Of a DNA stretch of 38,199 bases, positions 18,714 to 28,610 are shown piece after piece. The position numbers and the translations under genes are program-made. This DNA comes from an uncultured Alphaproteobacteria bacterium (GTDB lineage Bacteria > Pseudomonadota > Alphaproteobacteria > HIMB59). The notes under the pieces are model-generated. The model searched no databases and had not been told where the DNA came from. It saw only the letters and a program-made list of their open reading frames with translations. The stretch is from positions 1-38,199 of the forward strand of contig CABZUC010000004.1 of assembly GCA_902528805.1 (NCBI GenBank), written 5' to 3'. Every line of letters begins with the position of its first letter. The stretch's first letter is position 1.

Positions 18714-21700
18714 ATGAGACAAATTAAGAAAATATTAATTGCCAATAGAAGTGAAATTGCAATTAGGATATCTCGTGCTGCAACAGAATTAGGATTTAAA
18801 ACAGTATCCATTTATTCTTACGAAGATCGTTTTGCATTACATCGCTTTAAAACAGATGAAAGTTATCTCGTTGGATCAGGATTAGGTCCTATACAAGCAT
18901 ACCTGGACTACAAAGGAATCGTACAAATTGCAGTTAACTCTGGCTGTGATGCCATACACCCTGGATATGGCTTTTTATCTGAGAACCCAGAATTTGCTGA
19001 TGAATGTGCAAAGTACAATATAATTTTTGTTGGTCCTTCTCCAAATATTATGCGATCCCTCGGAAATAAAGTTGAAGCAAAAAAAACTGCTGGCAAAGCC
19101 AAAGTTCCAACCATACCTTCCACAGGACCTTTAACAAAAGATTTAAAAAAATGTAAAGATCTTGCAAAAAAAATCGGTTATCCGATTATGCTAAAAGCAT
19201 CTTGGGGTGGTGGTGGTCGAGGGATGCGAGTTATAAAAAAAGAAACAGAATTAGAAAATCATATTAATACCGCTAGAAGAGAAGCTAAAAGTGCTTTTGG
19301 AAAAGATGATGTATTTTTTGAAAAACTTATCGAAAAAGCATTTCATGTTGAGGTACAAATAATTGGAGATACTCATGGAAATATAGTTCATCTTTTTGAG
19401 AGAGACTGTTCTCTTCAAAGGCGTCATCAAAAAGTAGTTGAAAGAGCTCCTGCTGCCTACTTGTCGGATAAAGAGAGAAATACAATTTGTGAAGCTGGTG
19501 TGAGAATTGGAAAACAAGTTAACTATTCATGTGCTGGAACAGTAGAGTTTTTAATAGATGCTAAATCTAGAGATTTTTTCTTCATTGAAGTTAACCCAAG
19601 AGTTCAAGTTGAACATACAGTAACAGAAGAAATAACAGGTATTGACATAGTTAAAGCCCAGTTTCTTTTAGCAGCTGGTGCTAAAATTGGTGATGATATA
19701 TGTGGTGTACCACTTCAGGAAAATATACACATGAAAGGTCACGCCATCCAATCACGAGTTACAACTGAGGATGCAGCCAATGATTTTGCACCAGATTATG
19801 GAAAAATTAATGTTTATAGATCTGCGAGTGGTCTTGGAATAAGGCTAGATGCTGGAACCGCATCAACAGGTACGATTATTACACCATATTACGACTCTCT
19901 TTTGGTAAAAGTTACTGCGAAAGGTCAAACTCCTATTGAAGCTAAGAGAAGAATGAACAGAGCTTTAAGTGAGTTTCGAGTCAGAGGTGTAAAAACAAAC
20001 ATACCTTTTTTATTAAAGTTAATTAATCACGAAGGCTTCGACATTTTTAAATACCATACAAAATTTATTGATAGTGAAAAAAGTTTATTTCAATTCTCTG
20101 GTCGAAAAGATAGAGCAACTAAGACATTAAATTTTTTAGCAGAAGTTATTGTCAATGGTAATCCAGAAGTTGCTAACAGACCACGTTTAAGAGAGACCAC
20201 ACCGGCAAAACTCTCTGACTATGGAATTTCTAGATCAAAAAAAGCACAAGAGACAGTAAATAATACATATAAACAAATTTTAGATGCTGAAGGCCCTTCT
20301 GCTGTTGCTCATGCTGTATTAAAAGAAAAACAATTACTAATCACAGACACTACTTTTAGAGATGCTCATCAGTCTTTGATAGCAACTCGAATGAGAACTC
20401 AAGATATGTTAGGTATAACTGATTTGTACGAAGAAAGACTTAAGAATTTATTTTCAATAGAATGTTGGGGCGGAGCAACTTTTGATGTTGCATTAAGATT
20501 CTTAAAAGAGGATCCGTGGGAACGTTTAGAAAAATTACGTGAGCAAATGCCATCTGCATTACTTCAAATGTTATTTAGAGGGTCTAACGCACTTGGGTAT
20601 ACAAACTATCCAGATAATGTTTTAAGAAGGTTTATTCAGCTTTCTGCTCAGTCAGGGATTGATGTTTTTAGAATATTTGATGCATTAAACTGGATAGAAA
20701 ATATGAGAGTATCTATTGATGAAGTTTTAAAATCTGGAAAAATTTGTGAGGCTTCTATTTGCTATTCTGGTGATTTATCATCACCTGCAGAAAAAAAATA
20801 TACACTTGAATATTATCTAAAAATGGCCCAAAAACTTGAGAAAATGGGAGTTCATTTTCTTGCAATTAAAGATATGGCAGGCTTATGTAAGCCCAAGGCG
20901 GCAAAAATCTTATTTAAAGAATTAAAGAAAAACATAAAAATTCCAATTCATTTCCATACACACGATACAAGTGGAAACGGCGTTGCGACGTTGCTTAATG
21001 CCTCTGATGCTGGAGTGGATATAGTTGATGTAGCAATTGACTCTTGGTCTGGTTTTACCTCACAACCTAGCTTCGGTGCAGTTCTTGAGTCACTTGATGG
21101 AAACAACAGAGACCCAAAAATATCTTCTGCTGTTGTTAGGACTGCAGCAAATTATTGGGAAGGTGTAAGAAAGCAATACCAGCCTTTCGAAAGTAAAACT
21201 CGAACTAGTATGTCTGAGGTATATTTACATCAGATGCCAGGTGGGCAATACACCAATTTAAGAGAGCAAGCAAGATCAATGGGCATTACGGATGAGAGAT
21301 GGCCAGAATTAGCATCAATGTATGCGGAGGTTAATAAAATATTTGGAGATGTTATTAAGGTTACACCTATATCTAAAGTTGTTGGTGACATGGCAATTTA
21401 TATGTTGGCAAATAATATTCAAATTAAAGATGTCTTAGACCCCAAAAAAGATGTTGGTTTTCCTGCATCAGTCATTGAGTTTTTTAGTGGTCGATTAGGT
21501 CAACCATACAAAGGGTTTCCAAAAGCACTTCAAAAGAAAATCTTAAAAGGAAAAAAACCAATTAATTATAGATTTGGTTCAAAACTCCCTTCTTTAAAAA
21601 TTAAAAATAGAACTAAACAATTAGAGAAAAACTACAATGAGATTATTTCTGAGAAAGATACAATTTCACAAATATTTTTTCCTGAAGTTTTTGATGAGTA

Positions 21701-22178
21701 TATGGAACATAAAAAGAAATTTGGCAACACTAGTGTTATCCCAACTTCAAATTACTTTTTTGGTATGAATACGGATGAAGAAATATATGTCTCTATTGAA
21801 CCTGGAAAAACATTAATCATTAGATACTTTACTTTAAGTGAACCTAACGAAAAAGGTTTCAGAACAGTTTATTTTGAATTAAATGGTCAAGCTAGATCAG
21901 TTGACATTAAAGACAACTCCATAGCAGTAGATGATTTAGCTAAAGAAATTGCAGATCCAAGTAACAAGGATCATGTGGCAGCACCAATTCCAGGCTTGCT
22001 TGTAGACGTTGCCGTCACAGAAGGAATAAAAGTACCCAAGGGTGCTAAATTATGCACTATCGAGGCGATGAAAATGGAAACTGTTATTTACGCCGACCAA
22101 CCTGGAACTGTAGATAGACTTTGCGTAAAAGCTGGCGAAAATATTGAAGCCCAGCAACTTTTATTAATTATAAAATAA
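18714..22178 (+). CDS. pyc: Pyruvate carboxylase
   Basis: Biotin carboxylase, carboxyltransferase (DTTFRDAHQSLIATRMRT) and biotinyl domain (EAMKMET) in 1154 aa. Confidence 0.97.
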   Translation: MRQIKKILIANRSEIAIRISRAATELGFKTVSIYSYEDRFALHRFKTDESYLVGSGLGPIQAYLDYKGIVQIAVNSGCDAIHPGYGFLSENPEFADECAKYNIIFVGPSPNIMRSLGNKVEAKKTAGKAKVPTIPSTGPLTKDLKKCKDLAKKIGYPIMLKASWGGGGRGMRVIKKETELENHINTARREAKSAFGKDDVFFEKLIEKAFHVEVQIIGDTHGNIVHLFERDCSLQRRHQKVVERAPAAYLSDKERNTICEAGVRIGKQVNYSCAGTVEFLIDAKSRDFFFIEVNPRVQVEHTVTEEITGIDIVKAQFLLAAGAKIGDDICGVPLQENIHMKGHAIQSRVTTEDAANDFAPDYGKINVYRSASGLGIRLDAGTASTGTIITPYYDSLLVKVTAKGQTPIEAKRRMNRALSEFRVRGVKTNIPFLLKLINHEGFDIFKYHTKFIDSEKSLFQFSGRKDRATKTLNFLAEVIVNGNPEVANRPRLRETTPAKLSDYGISRSKKAQETVNNTYKQILDAEGPSAVAHAVLKEKQLLITDTTFRDAHQSLIATRMRTQDMLGITDLYEERLKNLFSIECWGGATFDVALRFLKEDPWERLEKLREQMPSALLQMLFRGSNALGYTNYPDNVLRRFIQLSAQSGIDVFRIFDALNWIENMRVSIDEVLKSGKICEASICYSGDLSSPAEKKYTLEYYLKMAQKLEKMGVHFLAIKDMAGLCKPKAAKILFKELKKNIKIPIHFHTHDTSGNGVATLLNASDAGVDIVDVAIDSWSGFTSQPSFGAVLESLDGNNRDPKISSAVVRTAANYWEGVRKQYQPFESKTRTSMSEVYLHQMPGGQYTNLREQARSMGITDERWPELASMYAEVNKIFGDVIKVTPISKVVGDMAIYMLANNIQIKDVLDPKKDVGFPASVIEFFSGRLGQPYKGFPKALQKKILKGKKPINYRFGSKLPSLKIKNRTKQLEKNYNEIISEKDTISQIFFPEVFDEYMEHKKKFGNTSVIPTSNYFFGMNTDEEIYVSIEPGKTLIIRYFTLSEPNEKGFRTVYFELNGQARSVDIKDNSIAVDDLAKEIADPSNKDHVAAPIPGLLVDVAVTEGIKVPKGAKLCTIEAMKMETVIYADQPGTVDRLCVKAGENIEAQQLLLIIK

Positions 22179-22210
22179 TTTATTTAATAATAATATGATA
22201 ACTATTTACC

Positions 22211-23150
22211 GTGGTTAAAAAGATTATAACGGCTAAACACAGAGGTTTTTGTGCCGGAGTTGAGAGAGCTGTTGAGATGGTTGAAAAAAGCCTAAAAAAA
22301 TATGGAGCCCCAGTTTATGTTCGCCATGAAATTGTTCATAATAAGTTTGTTGTCAATAATTTAAGAGAGAAAGGGGTTGTATTTGTAGACTCCTTAGAAG
22401 AAATACCTAAAAACACAAAACAACCAGTTATTTTTTCCGCCCACGGTGTTGCACAAAGAGTTATCAACAAAGCCAAAGATTATAACTTGTTATTTTATGA
22501 TGCCATTTGCCCATTAGTTAGCAAGATTCACAAAGAAATAATTCAGTTAGAAAACAACGAATATAAAATAATAATGATTGGTCATGAACATCACCCAGAG
22601 GTTGATGGAACCGCAGGCCAATTAAAAGACATCAGTAATTTAACTTTAGTTCAAGATATCGATGATGTTGATAAATTATATTTTCCTTCAAGCCAAAAAC
22701 TTGCCTACATAACACAAACAACGCTATCAGTATTTGACACACAAGATATTGTTGATGCTCTCAAAAAAAAATACCCTTCAATCCTTGCACCGAAAAAATC
22801 AGATATTTGCTACGCGACTTCTAATAGGCAATTATCTGTGCAAGAGATGTCAAAAAATGTTGATGCTTTTTTTTGTCATCGGGGCGCACAATAGTTCAAA
22901 TTCAATTAGGTTAGTTGAGACTGCTAAAAGATTTGGCTGCAAATATAGTGAATTAATAGAAAATATAAATGACTTTGATTATACAACCTTAGCAGAATTC
23001 AATACAATAGGTCTGACGGCTAGCGCCTCCGCTCCAGAAGAGCAATTAAATATGTTCATTGATCAAATTAAAAAGGTTTATGCAATCGAAGTTTTAAATT
23101 TTAAAGAAGATGAAAATATAACCTTTAAAATACCTAATTTTCTTAATTAA
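22211..23150 (+). pseudogene. ispH: HMB-PP reductase IspH/LytB, reading frame interrupted at T8
   Basis: KHRGFCAGVERAVEMVE, FSAHGV, EHHPEV; second ORF supplies IGAHNSSNSIRLVE and GLTASASAPE. Removing one T at 22867-22874 restores DAFFVIGAHNSSNS. Confidence 0.85.
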
Positions 23151-23958
23151 ATTTTCTTCTATAAAAAACATCCACTAAAGTCATATGAGGAAGGGTTAGA
23201 GCAGCTAATCCAATAAACAAAGTTTTTATAAACGACTCTTCAAAAGAATAATTATTATAAAGGTAGACAATTGCTAAGCTTCCCCCGATCCATGTTAGTA
23301 GAGTAAAAGAGATAGTAGTTATGCTTATAAACTTATTATTGGATAAGTGTTTTGATGTATCTTTAAGTACTGATTTAACGTGTTTAAATGTATGAATAAA
23401 ACAAAAATAAATTGAGAAGCCAACAAGTGGTTCAGTCAAAAAAACAATTAGTAATACAATAATCATTTCCAAAAGACCCCATCTTAATCTTGGCACAATG
23501 AATGCTAGATAACTATATCTTAGTAATAGAATGAAGTAGAAAAAATATGCTATGAAAAGATAGTTTTGAAGATATATAAAAGATGATTTAGATAAAAAAG
23601 CAAATATTTCAAATGTTTCACTTGTGTGAAAAAAAATAATCCCAAATACAATATTTAAACCATGGGTTATCGATATTGACCACTTATATTTTCCTAATTC
23701 TAAATAAGACCAATCACATAATCCAAAATGAATTACGCTCATAAAAATGAATACAAATAAAGCGACCACAGGAAAGTAAATCCAAAACACAATTACAGAC
23801 GCAGATATAATCAAATATAAGATAACAAAAATAAAAAAATCTTTTCTTGTCTTGTATCCTAATAAAGCTGCAACAGCCCCATCAAAAGAGCCGTGGGGAA
23901 CGCCTATGAAAGAAACCATACAAAGCGCGAGTAATGAGATAAAGCTTAGTTCATACAT
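23143..23958 (-). CDS. blh: Brp/Blh-family beta-carotene 15,15'-dioxygenase
   Basis: Polytopic; GVPHGSFDGA, VIHFGLCDW, CFIHTFKHV histidine motifs; beside crtY. Confidence 0.93.
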   Translation of the reverse strand: MYELSFISLLALCMVSFIGVPHGSFDGAVAALLGYKTRKDFFIFVILYLIISASVIVFWIYFPVVALFVFIFMSVIHFGLCDWSYLELGKYKWSISITHGLNIVFGIIFFHTSETFEIFAFLSKSSFIYLQNYLFIAYFFYFILLLRYSYLAFIVPRLRWGLLEMIIVLLIVFLTEPLVGFSIYFCFIHTFKHVKSVLKDTSKHLSNNKFISITTISFTLLTWIGGSLAIVYLYNNYSFEESFIKTLFIGLAALTLPHMTLVDVFYRRKFN

Positions 23959-25044
23959 TTAGTTAATAATAGTACCAAGAGCACTTTTTATAAATTTATA
24001 TTTGGGCATTGACATTATGACCTTTAATTTTGTTGCTGTATTAGATATACCCATCATAAATGATGCAAACTCATTACCATTTAGTGAATTAGCCATATTA
24101 ATAAAAATTTTTTCAGTCCCATTATTATTTTTTAAGTAATTGACAAATACTTTATCCATCCACTGATCAAAATAGGAATGATGTTTTTTCTCAGACTTGT
24201 CCATATGTTTCACTAAGTTTTTTAGAAAAAAAGAAAAAGCATACCCTGTTGATATTTTAGTGGCGCCCCCTCTTGAGCCAATATTAATATAATTTTTGTA
24301 TGATTTATTTCTAATATCATACATTGGTAAAACTCCTTTTTCTTCGTCAACTATTGCATATTCAGATATCTTTAACTTTGTCTCAATATATTTTTTTATT
24401 TGATTTTTATACCAACTTTCAGCTTGGATTTCTGAGGAGAAAACTGTTGACTCAACTAATACTTTATTCACACTTATCGGCAAACAATACATAAAGTGTA
24501 ATCCAACATTTTGGTCAACACGAAAATCCATTAATGTAACTTTTTTGTTATCAATAACTTGCTTAGTATCTATAAGGTACCCGAAGAAATGCTGCTTAAC
24601 CTTATTTTCCTCTAATTTTGGTGTTCTAGAGTCATAAATTTTCTTTGCATAAACTTTTTCGCCATTATCAAGCTCAATCTCAAAATATTTCTCTAAATTA
24701 CCAATACGATGAACATTTAGGGTTTTAATGGACAAGTTTTCTAGGTTCTCTAAACAATATTTTTTCCAATCTTGAAACCGTATTGTGCAATATGGTAAAT
24801 CTTTAGTTTCATGCAATATACATTCATTTGCCAAGTAAAATTCCCAATTAAACCATTTTTTTTGTGCAAGATTGCTAAAATTTTCCATCCAATCTGTCAT
24901 CCAGAATGCAAAAAAATTATTTCTCTTATTATGATATTCTTTATCGATGCCAATAAGACTATGGTTCGTTCCCTCATAATTTAATTTAGCTGTGGCTAGA
25001 GCACTAGCGCCCATACCTATAAAAGCGACGTCATATATTTTCAT
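23959..25044 (-). CDS. crtY: Lycopene beta-cyclase
   Basis: N-terminal AFIGMGASALATAKL, NIGSRGGATKISTGYAFSFF; in crt cluster. Confidence 0.92.
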   Translation of the reverse strand: MKIYDVAFIGMGASALATAKLNYEGTNHSLIGIDKEYHNKRNNFFAFWMTDWMENFSNLAQKKWFNWEFYLANECILHETKDLPYCTIRFQDWKKYCLENLENLSIKTLNVHRIGNLEKYFEIELDNGEKVYAKKIYDSRTPKLEENKVKQHFFGYLIDTKQVIDNKKVTLMDFRVDQNVGLHFMYCLPISVNKVLVESTVFSSEIQAESWYKNQIKKYIETKLKISEYAIVDEEKGVLPMYDIRNKSYKNYINIGSRGGATKISTGYAFSFFLKNLVKHMDKSEKKHHSYFDQWMDKVFVNYLKNNNGTEKIFINMANSLNGNEFASFMMGISNTATKLKVIMSMPKYKFIKSALGTIIN

Positions 25045-25906
25045 TTTTAAAATTATCTCTAATTGGTTTGTAGGATGTAAAAATACTCTTTAATAATAAA
25101 AACTCAGGTAATGAAACTATTGTAATCCATAATTTCTCTAATTTATTTAAATAAACTCTTTCGAATTGATACACATAACCTTTCTTCTTAATTTTATTAC
25201 CAATCCCTTTATAAATTTTTGCCGCGAAAAATATCGCTAATCTTGTTCTTAGGGGAATAAATTTCATGCCACAAAAACCATTCGCATAAAACTTTTCAGA
25301 AAGCTCTATTAGGTTTTTAATTGATAATTCAATTATTTTATTTTTTTGGTCATCAATATTATTATCTGTTAAATCCCTTAAAGTAATTTGACCTATCCAT
25401 TCCTGAGGTAAATACACTCTATTTAATTTAGCATCTTCAAATACATCTCTTGCAATATTAGTCAATTGCATTGCAATTCCTAGATCAACAGCATGCTTTC
25501 TGGCTTCATTATTTTTAGTATTAATAATTGGAAGCATCATCAAACCAACTGTTCCAGCAACTCTATAGGAGTACTCTACTAATTCCCTCTCATCAGCAAT
25601 TCTAACGTTTTGTTGATCACTTATTAATCCATCTATTAAATCATTTAAAATATTTAAATTGATTTGGTTTTGTTTAAAGAAAATATTGATCTCAGATGAC
25701 TTGTCTTCCTTAATTTGTTCGAATATATCTTTTATTTGAGAGGACGTGTCTAAATCAGAACTATCAGCAACGTCATCTAGATAGCGGCATATGCTATAAA
25801 GTTTTGAAGCAGCAATTCTATTTTTCTTAGGTAAGAAAAAACTTGCCCAATAAAAACTTTTACCCTCTGATTTAATGCTATAGGTGTTTGTTGTAAAAGA
25901 TGTCAC
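25031..25906 (-). CDS. crtB: Phytoene synthase
   Basis: SFYWASFFLPKKNR, YRYLDDVAD-type RYLDDVAD motif, IAMQLTNIARDVFEDA; GTG start. Confidence 0.95.
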   Translation of the reverse strand: MTSFTTNTYSIKSEGKSFYWASFFLPKKNRIAASKLYSICRYLDDVADSSDLDTSSQIKDIFEQIKEDKSSEINIFFKQNQINLNILNDLIDGLISDQQNVRIADERELVEYSYRVAGTVGLMMLPIINTKNNEARKHAVDLGIAMQLTNIARDVFEDAKLNRVYLPQEWIGQITLRDLTDNNIDDQKNKIIELSIKNLIELSEKFYANGFCGMKFIPLRTRLAIFFAAKIYKGIGNKIKKKGYVYQFERVYLNKLEKLWITIVSLPEFLLLKSIFTSYKPIRDNFKNENI

Positions 25907-25907
25907 C

Positions 25908-27395
25908 TTAATGACTAACTTTAAAGTCCTTAATTATAAGTTTCTCAATCACCTTAGCTGAACACAACACTCCTGGTATTCCAGCTCCTGGGTGTGATCC
26001 CGCTGCAGAGAAATACAGATTTGATATTTTTTTATCTCTATTGTGATAACGAAACCATGCCGATTGAGAAAAAATTGGAGCTACTGAGAACCCCGCGCCA
26101 TATTTTGATCTATAATCTTTTTTAAAATCTTCAGGAGTCATCCAAAACTCTGCCTCTATATTTTCTGTTAATCCCGGCATAATGGTTCTATCTAAGGCTT
26201 CGACTATTTTATCTTTAAGTTTTGGCCCTTCTAAGTCCCATTGAACATTTCCTTGAAGATTGGGAACAGGGCATAACACGTAAAAACTATCACATCCCTC
26301 AGGCGCAAAAGTTTCATCTGTTGCAGTAGGTCGATGAAGATAAAGTGAAAAATCATCTGTTAAAATTTTTTTCTCAAAAATATCGTGAAGTAATTCTTTA
26401 TATCTTTCAGACATCCAAATGGTGTGGTGAGCAACGTTAGAAAATTTTTTCTTAGATCCAAAAAAAAGAACATACAGACCCATAGAGTAGTGTGTAAATT
26501 TTTTAGGCTTTAAAAGGCTGTCTCTTGAATACTTTGAAGGCAACATCTCACTATAAACTGTTGGAGGGTCTGCATTACATATTACAAGATCTGCTTCTAT
26601 TTTACTTCCGTCTGTAAGTATAACATTTTCTGCTTTACCGTTAGTTATAGAAATTCTTTCAACATCAGACTGTTTTTTTATAGTAATGCCTTGCCTTACC
26701 ATTAAATTTTCTAGCTCTTTTACAATTTTACCTGTGCCACCCATACAAAAGTACACTCCCCATTTCCGCTCGAGGTAGTGTATCAAAGCGTATATAGATG
26801 TTGTTGTAAATGGATTACCTCCAACTAACAAAGGATGTATTGAAAATGCTTTACGTAGATACTTATTTTTTAATTTGCTATTTACCAATTGGCTAACTGT
26901 TAAATAGCTCTTGAGTTTGATTAAAGAGGGTAATTGTTTTGCCATTTCCCAGAATGAAATAAAGGGTTTATCTGATAGCTTTTCAAAGCCTATCTCAAAA
27001 ATATCTTTTGATGTTTTTAATAATTTGTCATAGCCTTTGACATCATTTTCATCAAATTTTCTAATTTCATTATTTGTATCTTCTATAGAAGGTCGATAAT
27101 CAAAAGTTTTCCCATTATGAAAGTAAAACCTATACCAAGGGTCTAAGGATTTGAAATCTAAATGATCTTTGAGGTCTTCTCCAAACAACTTGAATAGTTC
27201 TTCAAATAAGAATGGGGCTGTTATTACTGTTGGTCCAGCATCGTGTTTGTAGCCACCTTTCTCAAACACTCTAGCCCTTCCACCGAGCATGTTAAGTCTC
27301 TCAATAAGAGTGACGTCAAAGCCTAGCTTTCTACACCTTAACGCTGCAGCTAGTCCCCCAAACCCTCCACCAATTACAACAACTTTTTTACTCAA
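25908..27395 (-). CDS. crtI: Phytoene desaturase
   Basis: VVVIGGGFGGLAAALRCRKLGFDVTLIERLNMLGGRA, HDAGPTVITAP, YFSAAGSHPGAGIPGVL. Confidence 0.97.
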   Translation of the reverse strand: MSKKVVVIGGGFGGLAAALRCRKLGFDVTLIERLNMLGGRARVFEKGGYKHDAGPTVITAPFLFEELFKLFGEDLKDHLDFKSLDPWYRFYFHNGKTFDYRPSIEDTNNEIRKFDENDVKGYDKLLKTSKDIFEIGFEKLSDKPFISFWEMAKQLPSLIKLKSYLTVSQLVNSKLKNKYLRKAFSIHPLLVGGNPFTTTSIYALIHYLERKWGVYFCMGGTGKIVKELENLMVRQGITIKKQSDVERISITNGKAENVILTDGSKIEADLVICNADPPTVYSEMLPSKYSRDSLLKPKKFTHYSMGLYVLFFGSKKKFSNVAHHTIWMSERYKELLHDIFEKKILTDDFSLYLHRPTATDETFAPEGCDSFYVLCPVPNLQGNVQWDLEGPKLKDKIVEALDRTIMPGLTENIEAEFWMTPEDFKKDYRSKYGAGFSVAPIFSQSAWFRYHNRDKKISNLYFSAAGSHPGAGIPGVLCSAKVIEKLIIKDFKVSH

Positions 27396-27422
27396 GATAA
27401 TTAAAATATAGGAATTTTAGAT

Positions 27423-27457
27423 AAAAAAAAACCAGGCAAGTTAGCCTTGCCTGGTTT
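27423..27457 (-). terminator. Rho-independent terminator of proteorhodopsin
   Basis: Perfect 12-bp stem AAACCAGGCAAG / CTTGCCTGGTTT, 5-nt loop, U-run on the minus transcript. Confidence 0.92.
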
Positions 27458-27477
27458 AAATAGGTTATAAAGCTTTA

Positions 27478-28245
27478 TTAAGCTTTTTTGCCTGAAGATG
27501 CTACTGCAGCAGCCCAAATAACTGCGACAAAAGCGATCTTATTCACAACGTCAGCAACGTTATAGATAACGTTTAATGTTACGGCATCAGCTCCTCCAGT
27601 TAAGTAACCGAAGAAATATCCTAATGGATAAATAGCCCAACCAACAGTAACGATCCATCTCATTGTGTTGAAAGCTGTCTGAACAGCTGCAGGACACTTG
27701 TCAGCAGCAGCTTTACCAGCTTCACCAGCAAAAATTTCATATAAAATGTATGCCCAACCAGCTAGACCTACAATAAATCCTGCCCATGCGTTGATGAAGC
27801 CTGCTTCACCAGCATAACCAGCTACAAGCATTACTAAAGTACCAATTAATAGTCTCCAGAAAATACCAGCTGAAACTGTAGCAACAGCAGCGAGGATTAT
27901 GTAAAATTCAATCATCTGTAAAGGAACAGTGATTAACCAGTCAACATATCTATAAACAGTAGGTGTAGCACCTGTTGTTACCCACACTTCTCTCATGTAG
28001 AAGTAGTGAACTGCAGCAACTAAACAAACAAGACCACCAAGTGCAAGAGATGTCTTCCACTTACCTGATACGTTGTTAGTCTCTAAAAAAAAGAATGCAG
28101 TAGCGGCAACCATACACATTGAGATAACCCAAAAAGATATCCCAACAAAGTCGTTTGGCTCTAAGCCAACGCTTGCAGAAGCTATTCCTGGCAGTGCAAC
28201 TAGTGCAGCTGTTGGGATAGCCATTGATTTCAAAAACTTAATCAT
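27478..28245 (-). CDS. Proteorhodopsin, blue-type (Gln at tuning position 105)
   Basis: Signal peptide, 7 TM; YRYVDWLITVPLQMIEFY (D97, T101, Q105, E108), VHYFYMR (H75), retinal Lys in DVVNKIAFVAVIW. Confidence 0.98.
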   Translation of the reverse strand: MIKFLKSMAIPTAALVALPGIASASVGLEPNDFVGISFWVISMCMVAATAFFFLETNNVSGKWKTSLALGGLVCLVAAVHYFYMREVWVTTGATPTVYRYVDWLITVPLQMIEFYIILAAVATVSAGIFWRLLIGTLVMLVAGYAGEAGFINAWAGFIVGLAGWAYILYEIFAGEAGKAAADKCPAAVQTAFNTMRWIVTVGWAIYPLGYFFGYLTGGADAVTLNVIYNVADVVNKIAFVAVIWAAAVASSGKKA

Positions 28246-28283
28246 TGAGTACTCCTTTTCTTAAGTTCTAAAACTTATAACAG

Positions 28284-28302
28284 AATCCTAAAAGTTAGGA
28301 TT
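28284..28302 (-). promoter_or_regulatory. 5'-UTR hairpin upstream of proteorhodopsin
   Basis: Perfect inverted repeat AATCCTAA aag TTAGGATT between putative -10 (TATAAT, 28318-28323 minus) and the SD. Confidence 0.45.
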
Positions 28303-28384
28303 TGTTAATTTGAACGGATTATAGGTATTAATTGCAAAAAAAAAATACTTAATATGACTTTTATTAATATATTTTGGGAGTATA

Positions 28385-28606
28385 GTGGGTAAAAAAATGG
28401 CTATTTTTCAAGATAGTGTACTGTTTAATGGGTTTTTATTCTTTTTATCCACACTATTGTTATGGATATTGCTGAAATTCAACAAAAGCTACATAAATAA
28501 CAAAAAAACTAAGAAAACCTTTAATTTAATTATTTATCTAGTTTTTATTGGAGTCATTATATTCATTTTTGATAATCACACGTCACACTATTTAGATAAC
28601 TTGTAA
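28385..28606 (+). CDS. Small two-TM membrane protein, unknown function
   Basis: 73-aa ORF directly upstream of crtE; hydrophobic segments FLFFLSTLLLWILL and NLIIYLVFIGVIIFIF. Confidence 0.5.
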   Translation: MGKKMAIFQDSVLFNGFLFFLSTLLLWILLKFNKSYINNKKTKKTFNLIIYLVFIGVIIFIFDNHTSHYLDNL

Positions 28607-28610
28607 GTAC

